A model generated the notes under the pieces. It did no database searches and was not told where the DNA came from. It saw nothing but the letters and a program-made list of their open reading frames with translations. A stretch of DNA of 64,000 nucleotides from Achromobacter piechaudii NBRC 102461. Lineage in GTDB: Bacteria; Pseudomonadota; Gammaproteobacteria; Burkholderiales; Burkholderiaceae_B. The stretch is from NCBI RefSeq assembly GCF_001571245.1, contig NZ_BCTK01000001.1, positions 434,001 to 498,000 on the forward strand. The letters run 5' to 3'. The position numbers were made by a program, and so were the translations under genes. Numbering within the stretch: the first letter of the stretch is position 1; every line of letters begins with the position of its first letter. Of this stretch, positions 34,559 through 43,005 are shown in pieces.

Positions 34559-36774
34559 CCGCCGCCGCCACCCCCACGGCGGGCGCCTCGCGCGCCCGCC
34601 GCTGGCGGCGGCGCGGCATCATCGCGGCCAGCGTGTTGTTTGCGCTGGCCGCGTTGTTATTCGTGCTTGACCGCCTCTACCCGTTGCCCCCCATCGACTC
34701 TGGCGGAGCCGCCGTGGTCGTCGCCGCTGATGGCACGCCGCTGCGCAACTATCCCAGCCGCGACGGAATCTGGCGTTATCCCGTCACGCCGGACCAGGTG
34801 TCCGCGCGCTATCTGGATACCTTGCTCACGTACGAGGACCGCTGGTTCTATTGGCATCCCGGCGTCAACCCCGTGGCGTTCGCGCGCGCGGGCTGGCAGT
34901 GGGCCACGAACCGCCGCATCGTGTCGGGCGGCTCGACGCTGACCATGCAGGTCGCGCGGCTGATCGACCCGCAACTGGCGGGCAAGCCGTCGCGCTCGAT
35001 GTCCGCCAAATTGCGGCAGGCCTGGCGCGCCGTGCAGTTGGAAATGCACTACAGCAAGGATGAGATTCTGTCCTTGTATCTGACGCATGCGCCCATGGGC
35101 GGCATCGTGGAAGGCGTGGAGATGGGCTCGCGTTTGTGGCTGGGCAAGTCGGCCCGCGATTTGGGCCCGGCCGAAGCCGCCATGCTGACCGCCTTGCCGC
35201 AGGCCCCGTCGCGCCTGCGCCCCGATCGTCATCCCGAAGCCGCGCAAGCGGCGCGGGACAAGGTGCTGGACCGCATGGCCGAACTGGGCCGCTGGAGCCC
35301 GGCCGAGGTCGCCGACGCCAAGATCGAAAACGTGATCGCGCCGCCGCTGCGGGCGCGCTGGCTGGCGCCGCTGGCCGCCCAGCGACTGTTGCAGGAAGCC
35401 GGCGGCAAGCCGTCGGCGCGCCGGCCCGGCCAGCGCCCGCCGCTGGTTGCCTCGACGCTGGATGCGGACATGCAGGCATCGGTGGAACGAATGTTGCTGG
35501 ACCGTGTCGATAGCTTGCCGCCCAAGGTTTCCATGGCGGTGCTGGTGATGGACAACGACACGCTGGAGGTCAAGGCCTACGCAGGATCGGCTGATTTTTC
35601 CGACGATACCCGCTATGCGCATGTGGATATGGTGCGTGGAGTGCGCTCGCCGGGTTCTACTCTGAAACCTTTCCTGTACGCGCAGGCGCTCGACGAAGGG
35701 CTGATCCATTCGGAAAGCCTGTTGATCGATGCGCCGATGTCGTTTGGCGGCTACGCCCCGGGCAATTTCCAGGCCGCTTTTTCCGGCCCGGTCAGCGTGG
35801 CGCAAGCGTTGCAGCGCTCGTTGAACGTGCCCGCCGTGGACTTGCTGGACCGCGTCGGTCCGGCCAGTTTCGCGTCGGTTATGCTGACCGGCGGCGTACG
35901 GTTACGTTTGCCGCCGGGGGCAGACCCAAATTTGAGCTTGATTTTGGGCGGGGGTGGCACCACATTGGAAGAACTGGTCGGCGCTTACCGGGCTTTGGCC
36001 CGCGACGGCATCTCGGGACGGCCTCGTCTTCGGACGGAGCAGCCTCGAATCGAGTCCCGTATGATGAGCCCTGGAGCCGCCTGGATCGTCCGCGATATTC
36101 TCGAGGGCGGCGGGCATCCCGACCGGCCTTTCTACCAGTCGGGCAACCCGACCCGGCGACTGGCCTGGAAAACCGGAACCAGTTTTGGATTCCGGGATGC
36201 CTGGGCGATAGGGGTGACCGATAGATGGACGTTAGGCGTCTGGGTCGGTCGTCCTGACGGCACGCCAAACCCCGGTTTCTTTGGGGCGAATGTGGCGGCG
36301 CCGTTGCTGCAAGATATTGTGGCCGCGTTGCCGGAAGGCGCGCAGCAGGTCCGTAGCCGGCCCGAAACGGTGCAGGCGGCGGTCACATGCTGGCCACTGG
36401 GTTACAGGTTGGGCAGCGTGCCATCGGGGCAATGTCCCGAACAGCGCGCGGCGTGGCTGCTGAACGACACGGCGCCGCCGTCATTTGCCGGTTATGCCGA
36501 CGCCACCCAAGGCCCGTTGCGGGTGGGCGGCGTGGCCAACGGTTCGGTGCTTCGGCCCGTGCCAGGAAGCCGGCAAGTGGCGCTGGATGTAGATGTGCAA
36601 GGCGCCGAAGGAGAAGTATGGTGGATGCTTGATGGGCGCGTGGTGAATCACGGCGCGTCGAGTCATCCGTTTAATTTAGTGCTGGCGCAAGACGGCCGGT
36701 ATACGCTAACCGTCATGGACACCCAAGGTCGCCACGATAGAGTGGTTTTTGAAATCGCTGGCGTTACGCCATGA
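34513..36774 (+). CDS. pbpC: Penicillin-binding protein 1C
   Basis: A bifunctional class A PBP of 753 residues. A basic N-terminus and membrane helix (IIAASVLFALAALLFVLDRL) are followed by the glycosyltransferase domain with catalytic Glu (TYEDRWFYWHPGVNP). The GGSTLTMQVARLI and LSLYLTHAPMGGIVEGVEMG segments are also present. The transpeptidase has SPGSTLKP (nucleophile Ser), SLN and KTGTS. The C-terminal BiPBP_C domain (PVPGSRQVALDVDVQGAEGE) is present. It overlaps the preceding gene by 46 bp if the ATG at 34513 is used; a TTG at 34555 overlapping its stop would remove 14 residues and is possible. The pair pbpC + alpha-2-macroglobulin is conserved in proteobacteria. Confidence 0.95.
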   Translation: MEHGRNPRSWRQASLTAAATPTAGASRARRWRRRGIIAASVLFALAALLFVLDRLYPLPPIDSGGAAVVVAADGTPLRNYPSRDGIWRYPVTPDQVSARYLDTLLTYEDRWFYWHPGVNPVAFARAGWQWATNRRIVSGGSTLTMQVARLIDPQLAGKPSRSMSAKLRQAWRAVQLEMHYSKDEILSLYLTHAPMGGIVEGVEMGSRLWLGKSARDLGPAEAAMLTALPQAPSRLRPDRHPEAAQAARDKVLDRMAELGRWSPAEVADAKIENVIAPPLRARWLAPLAAQRLLQEAGGKPSARRPGQRPPLVASTLDADMQASVERMLLDRVDSLPPKVSMAVLVMDNDTLEVKAYAGSADFSDDTRYAHVDMVRGVRSPGSTLKPFLYAQALDEGLIHSESLLIDAPMSFGGYAPGNFQAAFSGPVSVAQALQRSLNVPAVDLLDRVGPASFASVMLTGGVRLRLPPGADPNLSLILGGGGTTLEELVGAYRALARDGISGRPRLRTEQPRIESRMMSPGAAWIVRDILEGGGHPDRPFYQSGNPTRRLAWKTGTSFGFRDAWAIGVTDRWTLGVWVGRPDGTPNPGFFGANVAAPLLQDIVAALPEGAQQVRSRPETVQAAVTCWPLGYRLGSVPSGQCPEQRAAWLLNDTAPPSFAGYADATQGPLRVGGVANGSVLRPVPGSRQVALDVDVQGAEGEVWWMLDGRVVNHGASSHPFNLVLAQDGRYTLTVMDTQGRHDRVVFEIAGVTP

Positions 36775-36829
36775 TCGGCATAGAATATGAATCGTGTATT
36801 TGACCGCTTCGATGCAATACGGAGGAAGC

Positions 36830-39142
36830 GTGATTTCTCAAGAGCTTGAAGTCAGCCTGCATATGGCTTTCGTCGAGGCCCGTTCGGCCCGGCACGAATT
36901 TATTACCGTCGAGCACCTGCTGTTGTCGCTGCTTGACAACGCTTCGGCAGTCGAGGTCCTACGCGCCTGCGCGGCGAACCTTGACGATTTGCGCCGCAAC
37001 CTCCGTCAGTTCGTTTCGGAAAACACCCCGGTGATTCCAAGCGGCGCCGAGGTCGACACGCAGCCGACGCTGGGCTTTTAGCGCGTGATCCAGCGCGCAA
37101 TCATGCACGTCTCCGCGGGCGGCACCGGCAAGAAGCCGGTGACTGGCGCGAACGTGCTGGTGGCCATATTCGGCGAAAAGGACTCGCATGCCGTGTACTA
37201 CCTGCAACAGCAGGGTGTTACGCGCCTGGATGTGGTCAATTTCCTGTCGCATGGCATTACCAAACAGCCCCAGGTGGAGTCCGCCGCCGTGCAGAAAGAG
37301 CAGCAGACCAACGGTGAAGAGCAAGGCGAATCGCGTCAGTCGCCGCTCGACCAATACGCCACCGACCTGAACGCCGCCGCGCTGGCGGGCCGCATCGATC
37401 CCCTGATCGGACGCGAGCACGAAGTCGAACGCGTCATCCAGGTGTTGTGCCGCCGCCGCAAGAACAACCCGCTGCTGGTCGGCGAGGCCGGCGTGGGCAA
37501 GACCGCCATCGCTGAAGGCCTGGCCTGGCGCATCACGCGCGGCGAAGTCCCCGAAATTCTGCAAGCTGCCCAGGTCTTTTCGCTGGACATGGGTGCGTTG
37601 CTGGCGGGCACCAAGTACCGCGGCGATTTCGAACAGCGTCTGAAAGGCGTGCTCAAGCAGATCCGGGGCAATCCCGACGCGATCCTGTTCATCGACGAAA
37701 TCCATACGCTGATCGGCGCCGGTTCGGCATCGGGCGGCACGCTGGATGCGTCCAACCTGTTGAAGCCGGCCCTGTCTTCAGGCCAGCTCAAGTGCATCGG
37801 CGCAACCACCTACACGGAATATCGCGGCGTCTTTGAAAAAGACCACGCGCTGTCGCGCCGCTTCCAGAAGATCGACGTGCCCGAACCCAGTGTCGAGCAA
37901 ACCGTTCAGATCCTGCGCGGCTTGAAGAGCCGCTTCGAAGAACACCACAGCGTGCGCTATTCTGCCGCTGCGTTGTCGGCTGCCGCTGAATTGTCGGCGC
38001 GCTTCATCAATGATCGCCACTTGCCCGACAAGGCCATTGACGTCATCGACGAAGCCGGCGCGGCCCAGCGCCTGCTGCCGCGTTCGCGCCAGAAGAAGGT
38101 GATCGGCAAGGTGGACATCGAGAACATCGTGTCCAAGATCGCCCGCATTCCGCCGCAATCGGTTTCCAACGACGACCGCAGCAAGTTGGCGACGCTCGAC
38201 CGCGACCTGAAAACGGTCGTCTTCGGGCAGGACGGGGCCATCGACGCCTTGTCCGCCGCCATCAAGATGGCGCGCTCGGGTCTGGGCAAGCCGGAAAAGC
38301 CCATCGGTGCTTTCCTGTTGTCCGGCCCGACCGGCGTGGGCAAGACCGAAGTGGCCCGTCAGCTGGCGTTCACGCTGGGTGTCGAGCTGCTGCGCTTCGA
38401 TATGTCGGAATACATGGAACGCCATGCGGTGTCGCGCCTGATTGGTGCGCCGCCGGGATACGTCGGTTTTGACCAGGGCGGCCTCTTGACCGAAGCCATC
38501 ACCAAGCAGCCGCATTGCGTGCTGCTGCTGGACGAAATCGAAAAGGCCCATCCGGATGTGTTCAACATCCTGCTGCAAGTCATGGACCATGGCACGCTGA
38601 CCGACAACAACGGCCGCAAGGCAGACTTCCGCAACGTCATCCTCATCATGACGACGAACGCGGGCGCCGAAACCTTGAACCGTCCGTCGATCGGCTTTGC
38701 CAATTCGCGGATGCTGGGCGACGAAATGGCGGAAATCCGCCGCATGTTCACGCCTGAATTCCGCAACCGCCTTGATGCAATCATCCCGTTCGCCGCGTTG
38801 GACCGCGAGGTCATCCTGCGCGTGGTGGACAAGTTCCTCATGCAGCTGGAAGATCAGTTGCACGAGCGCCGCGTAGAAGCCGTGTTCACCACGAAGCTGC
38901 GCGAACATCTTGCCAAGGAGGGGTTCGACCCGCTCATGGGCGCGCGTCCCATGCAACGTCTTATCCAGGACACCATCCGCCGCGCGCTGGCCGACGAGCT
39001 GCTGTTCGGCAAGCTGGTCGATGGCGGTTCGGTCACGGTGGACCTGGACGATACGGGCAAGGTGACGCTGGACTTCGACGACAACGGGAAACCGCCGTCG
39101 TCCGATGCGCCGGACAAGCAGGAAGTTGAACTGATCGATTGA
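36830..39142 (+). pseudogene. clpA: clpA, ClpAP ATPase subunit, with one in-frame amber codon
   Basis: ClpA unfolds proteins for ClpP. The reading frame from GTG at 36830 (GGAGGAAG just upstream) to 39142 would give 770 residues, the family size. At 37079-37081 the codon is TAG, where ClpA has Gln: TLGF-stop-RVIQRAIMHV against the expected TLGFQRVIQRA. Frame and homology continue without any indel. Downstream, D1 (GEAGVGKT), D2 (GPTGVGKT), LLLDEIEKAHPDV and FDPLMGARPMQR are intact. The amber splits the N-domain where ClpS docks. A GTG at 37085, one codon on, could restart a 685-residue product lacking the first 85 residues. Recent nonsense mutation, restart, suppression or sequencing error are all open. 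Confidence 0.85.
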
Positions 39143-40479
39143 TGACCGCGGATAGCCAGCCGCTGATCGAGTGCGAACATTGCGCAAGCGTTTATCGCCG
39201 ACATCAGCTTGAACCTGGCGAGACCGCCAATTGCGCCCGCTGCGGAGCCATACTTTGGCGCTACAGCGGGCTTACTTTGTCCAATTGGCTGGCGCTCGCG
39301 ATTACCGCCCTGATTGTCTTCGGGGTGGCCAACGCCTACCCGGTCGCTTCCATGTCCGTTCAGGGCATGGTGCAACAGGCGTCCTTGCTGGACGCCATTT
39401 CCATTACGTGGCGGCAGGGCCGCTGGGTGGTCGCCGTCATGACCGGCCTGGCGGGCTTTGTCTTGCCGCTGCTGCAATTGACCGTGCTGCTATGGGTGTT
39501 GGGTCCCTTGTCGCAAGGCCGCGAGCCCGCTGGTTTCCGTGTCGCGATGCGGCTGCTGGGCTTCTTGCGTCCTTGGTGCATGGTGCCGGTGTTCCTGCTG
39601 GGCGTGCTGGTCGCGGTGGTCAAGCTGGCCGGCATGGCCGCGGTATCGCCCGGCATCGGCCTGGGCGCATTCGGCCTCTTGACCATATTCCTGACCATGC
39701 TGGGCCGCCTGTCGCCGCACGTGCTGTGGCGGTACGCCGAAACCGTGGGCGTGGTGCCCGTACACATTCCTGAAAGCGGTCCGGACAGCGTCCTGGCCGG
39801 TTGCCACGTGTGTGGGCAGGTGCAGGCGCTGCCGCGCGATGCCGACCCCGAAGAAGAACACCACTGCGTGCGTTGCGAAGCCGTCGTGCACTACCGCAAG
39901 CCCGATCACCTGGCGCGGACCTGGGCGCTGCTGCTTGCGGCAGTTGTGTTCTACATCCCGGCTAATGTCCTGCCCGTGATGCAGGTAAGTTCAGTGTTGG
40001 GCGACAGCGCTCACACCATCCTGGGCGGTGTGGTGGAACTCTGGCAGATGGGGTCCTGGGATATTGCGTTGATCGTGTTCATCGCCAGCGTGGCTGTGCC
40101 GCTGACCAAGCTGCTGGCCCTGATCCTGTTGCTGCTGACCGAGCAATGGCGCAGCACCACCAATCTGCGGCCACGTACCCGCTTGTATCAGATGGTCGAG
40201 TTCATTGGCCAATGGTCGATGCTGGATGTTTTTGTCGTTATATTGCTGGCGGCGCTGGCCGATTTCAAGGGACTGATGGAGATCAGCGCCGGCGCCGGGG
40301 CTGCAGCCTTCGGCGTGGTGGTGATCCTGACCATGCTGGCGGCGATGAGTTTCGATCTGCGTCGCAGCTGGGATCTTGAAGGCGAAAGTGAAATCGACGC
40401 GCCCGAAATCGAGGGTCGGGCGCAACCGGCTCAAGCGGCGCATCACGCGCCGTCCGTGACACGCAGGGAAGTGGGTTAG
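39142..40479 (+). CDS. pqiA: Paraquat-inducible protein A
   Basis: PqiA is the inner-membrane partner of the MCE protein PqiB in lipid trafficking across the envelope. The 445-residue protein is a duplicated PqiA. Each half has a zinc-ribbon-like Cys pattern (CEHC then CARC; CHVC then CVRC) followed by about four membrane helices, e.g. LALAITALIVFGVANAYPVA and ALLLAAVVFYIPANVLPVMQ. The ATG at 39142 overlaps the clpA stop (TGATG), so the genes are tightly coupled. The gene continues straight into pqiB and pqiC. Confidence 0.93.
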   Translation: MTADSQPLIECEHCASVYRRHQLEPGETANCARCGAILWRYSGLTLSNWLALAITALIVFGVANAYPVASMSVQGMVQQASLLDAISITWRQGRWVVAVMTGLAGFVLPLLQLTVLLWVLGPLSQGREPAGFRVAMRLLGFLRPWCMVPVFLLGVLVAVVKLAGMAAVSPGIGLGAFGLLTIFLTMLGRLSPHVLWRYAETVGVVPVHIPESGPDSVLAGCHVCGQVQALPRDADPEEEHHCVRCEAVVHYRKPDHLARTWALLLAAVVFYIPANVLPVMQVSSVLGDSAHTILGGVVELWQMGSWDIALIVFIASVAVPLTKLLALILLLLTEQWRSTTNLRPRTRLYQMVEFIGQWSMLDVFVVILLAALADFKGLMEISAGAGAAAFGVVVILTMLAAMSFDLRRSWDLEGESEIDAPEIEGRAQPAQAAHHAPSVTRREVG

Positions 40480-40525
40480 CAGGTTCCGTAGTTCCCGCTC
40501 AAGAAGAGAAGAAAAAGGAAAGTAG

Positions 40526-42190
40526 ATGTCCGACCAAGCACCCGGCGCCGGTGAAGAGAAGTACAAATCACCGACCATCTCGCGCAAGCAGAAAAGCCGG
40601 ATTTCATGGATATGGCTCGTGCCGATCGTGGCGGCGTTGATGGGCATGTCGCTCGTCATACGCACCTGGATGCAGGCTGGCCCGGACATCTCGATCTCGT
40701 TCAATACGGCCGAAGGCCTGGAAGTGGGCAAGACGCAGCTGCGCTACAAGGACGTGAACATCGGCACGGTCAAGTCCATCGGCTTCAATTCCGATCGCAG
40801 CAAAGTCGTGGTGCAGGCCGAACTGGCCAAGGAAGTCTCGGACCTGGCGCGCGAAGGCACCAACTTCTGGGTCGTGCGGCCGCGCCTGGACGTCAGCGGC
40901 GTTTCGGGCCTGGGCACGTTGTTGTCGGGCGCCTACATCGGCGTGGACGCGGTGGAAGGCAAGAACGGGTCGCAGAAAGCCACCAAGTTCAGCTTCGACG
41001 GATTGGAAATTCCGCCTGCCGTCACGCATGACCGCGCGGGCAAGCGCTTCATGTTGAAAGCCTCGGACCTGGGCTCGCTGGACATCGGTTCTCCCGTGTA
41101 TTTCCGGCGCATCAATGTGGGCCGCGTGATTGGCTATGAGCTCGACAAGACCGGCACCGCGGTCAATGTCGAAGTGTTCGTCGATGCGCCCAACGATAAG
41201 TTCGTCACCAACGCCACGCGCTTCTGGAATGCCAGCGGCGTGGACTTCAGCGTCAATGCCGACGGCCTGAAGGTGCGCACCCAGTCGCTGGTGTCGATGG
41301 CGGTGGGTGGCGTGGCGTTCGAATCCGTGCAAAGCGTGCGCGATGGCAGCGCGCCCGCGCCGGCGGATGCCAAGTTCGATCTGTACCCGACCGAAGCGGC
41401 CGCCAAGGCAAATCCCGACGGCGAAGCCTTCCCGATCCGCATGCGCTTTGACCAGTCGATACGCGGCCTGGCCGTGGGCGCGCCGATTGACTTCAGCGGC
41501 ATCACGCTGGGCAACGTCACGCAGATCAACCTGGACTTCGACCCGGCCACCAAGCGGTTCTATTCGCTGGTCGACGCCACGCTGTACCCGGAACGCCTGG
41601 GCCGCGTGTACGAGGAAGTGCGCGAGCGCGCGCTCAAGGATGGCGACGTGGCGGGCGTGCGCCTCTTGGGTGTGATGATCAAGTACGGCCTGCGCGCGCA
41701 ACTGCGCACGTCCAATCTGCTGACGGGTCAGCTGTACGTCGTGCTGGATAATTTCCCGAACGCCAAGCCGGTGGAATTCACGCCGTCCGACCCGGCCGTG
41801 ATTCCGACCATCCCGGGCAACCTGGATCAATTGCAGCAGCAGGTCAGCAACATCGTTGCCAAGATCGAGAAGATTCCGTTCGACAAGATCGGCGAAGACC
41901 TGCGCACCACGCTGGCCAGCACGTCCAAGCTGATGAACCGCCTGGACAAGCAGGTGGCCCCCGAGGCGCAAAGCATGCTTAAACAGGCCAGGGAATCGAT
42001 GGCGAACATCAATTCGATGCTGGCCTCGGATGCGTCCTTGCCGGTCAATACCGAAAAGGCGATGCAGGAACTGAGCCGCGCCGCACGCTCGTTGCGGGCG
42101 TTGGCCGACTTCTTGCAGTCGAACCCCGAAGCCTTGCTGCGTGGCCGGGGTAAAGACCCGATTCCCGGCTCCGGCCCTGTCAGGAACTAA
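40526..42190 (+). CDS. pqiB: PqiB, MCE-domain protein
   Basis: PqiB is a periplasm-spanning MCE protein that forms a tunnel for lipids between the membranes. The 554-residue protein has one N-terminal membrane helix (WIWLVPIVAALMGMSLVIRT). Three MCE repeats follow, each opening with a phrase such as GPDISISFNTAEGLEVGKTQ, LGSLDIGSPVYFRRINVGRV or RGLAVGAPIDFSGITLGNVT. A C-terminal coiled coil (about residues 430-520) follows. It starts 46 bp after pqiA and is followed 5 bp later by the lipoprotein pqiC. Confidence 0.94.
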   Translation: MSDQAPGAGEEKYKSPTISRKQKSRISWIWLVPIVAALMGMSLVIRTWMQAGPDISISFNTAEGLEVGKTQLRYKDVNIGTVKSIGFNSDRSKVVVQAELAKEVSDLAREGTNFWVVRPRLDVSGVSGLGTLLSGAYIGVDAVEGKNGSQKATKFSFDGLEIPPAVTHDRAGKRFMLKASDLGSLDIGSPVYFRRINVGRVIGYELDKTGTAVNVEVFVDAPNDKFVTNATRFWNASGVDFSVNADGLKVRTQSLVSMAVGGVAFESVQSVRDGSAPAPADAKFDLYPTEAAAKANPDGEAFPIRMRFDQSIRGLAVGAPIDFSGITLGNVTQINLDFDPATKRFYSLVDATLYPERLGRVYEEVRERALKDGDVAGVRLLGVMIKYGLRAQLRTSNLLTGQLYVVLDNFPNAKPVEFTPSDPAVIPTIPGNLDQLQQQVSNIVAKIEKIPFDKIGEDLRTTLASTSKLMNRLDKQVAPEAQSMLKQARESMANINSMLASDASLPVNTEKAMQELSRAARSLRALADFLQSNPEALLRGRGKDPIPGSGPVRN

Positions 42191-42195
42191 GAATC

Positions 42196-42843
42196 ATGAC
42201 TTTATCTTCGCTGCGTCCTGTCCTGTCCCTGCTGGCGCTCGGCGCCGCCCTGGCCGGCTGCGGTTCGTCGCCGCCTGTGCACTATTACACGTTGCAAGGG
42301 CCGGCCGCGCCGTCCACTGCCGCGCCCGCCGGGTCCGCGGGTTTTCTGATCGAGGTGCAGCCGGTCAGCCTGTCGACCCAGGCCGACCAGCCGCAACTGA
42401 TGGTGCGGACCGGCGACGGCAGCGTCTCGGCGCTGTATTCCGAACGCTGGAGTTCCCCGCTGGGCGACGAGCTGCGCGGTGCCTTGTCCGATGCCTTGAA
42501 GGGCGAGCTGGGCGCGCTCGATGTGCAAATGGTCAAACCCGGTCCGGGCGCGCCCGTCTGGCGGGTGCAGACGGATGTGCAGCGCTTTGAAATGGTCTCG
42601 GGCAGCATGGCGCAGTTGGACGCCACCTGGCGCGTGCGGCCGGTCAACGCGAAGGGCACCGGGCAGTTGTGCCGCAGCGTCGTGACGGAAAAGGTGACCG
42701 AGACCGGCATCCCGGCCTTGATCGCCGCCCAGCAGCGCGCGGTGGTTGCGTTGGCTGGCGCAATGGCGTCGGCCATACGCGGTCAAACCCCGGCCGGATC
42801 CGCGTCCGTGCAGATGCTGGGTTGCTCGCCGCTCGAGGACTAG
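42196..42843 (+). CDS. pqiC: PqiC, envelope lipid-transport auxiliary lipoprotein
   Basis: A 215-residue lipoprotein. The lipobox LAGC at about residues 19-22 (GAALAGCGSSPPVHYYTLQG) places it in a membrane, by family knowledge the outer one. The DUF330/PqiC domain follows (YYTLQGP, FLIEVQPVSLSTQADQPQLM, YSERWSSPLGDELRGALSDA, WRVQTDVQRFEMV). It closes the pqiABC operon. Confidence 0.92.
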   Translation: MTLSSLRPVLSLLALGAALAGCGSSPPVHYYTLQGPAAPSTAAPAGSAGFLIEVQPVSLSTQADQPQLMVRTGDGSVSALYSERWSSPLGDELRGALSDALKGELGALDVQMVKPGPGAPVWRVQTDVQRFEMVSGSMAQLDATWRVRPVNAKGTGQLCRSVVTEKVTETGIPALIAAQQRAVVALAGAMASAIRGQTPAGSASVQMLGCSPLED

Positions 42844-42870
42844 GGCTAGGCGGCTCATAGGGAAACCCGC

Positions 42871-42924
42871 GTTAACTCAAGTGGTTAACCTAGGGTTAAC
42901 CTCAATACAAACGCGGTTGCAACC
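42871..42924. promoter_or_regulatory. putA control region: repeated GTTAAC and a GTTGCA palindrome
   Basis: GTTAAC occurs at 42871, 42884 and 42895. The last two are the palindrome GGTTAACC, 11 bp (about one helical turn) apart. GGTTGCAACC at 42915-42924 is another palindrome and contains GTTGCA on both strands; GTTGCA is the E. coli PutA operator core. All lie within 140 bp of the putA start. Confidence 0.5.
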
Positions 42925-43005
42925 TGTCTAGCATACGGTCCTACCCATATTGGGTTCCGTTCGGATCCAGTATCACCTTTGCCATGCGACAGGAAGCAAT
43001 CTCTT

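Noticed and set aside
37079-37081. Pyrrolysine decoding of the clpA TAG
   Set aside because: Pyrrolysine is confined to certain methylamine users and archaea, and the codon replaces a Gln. A nonsense mutation or an error is simpler.
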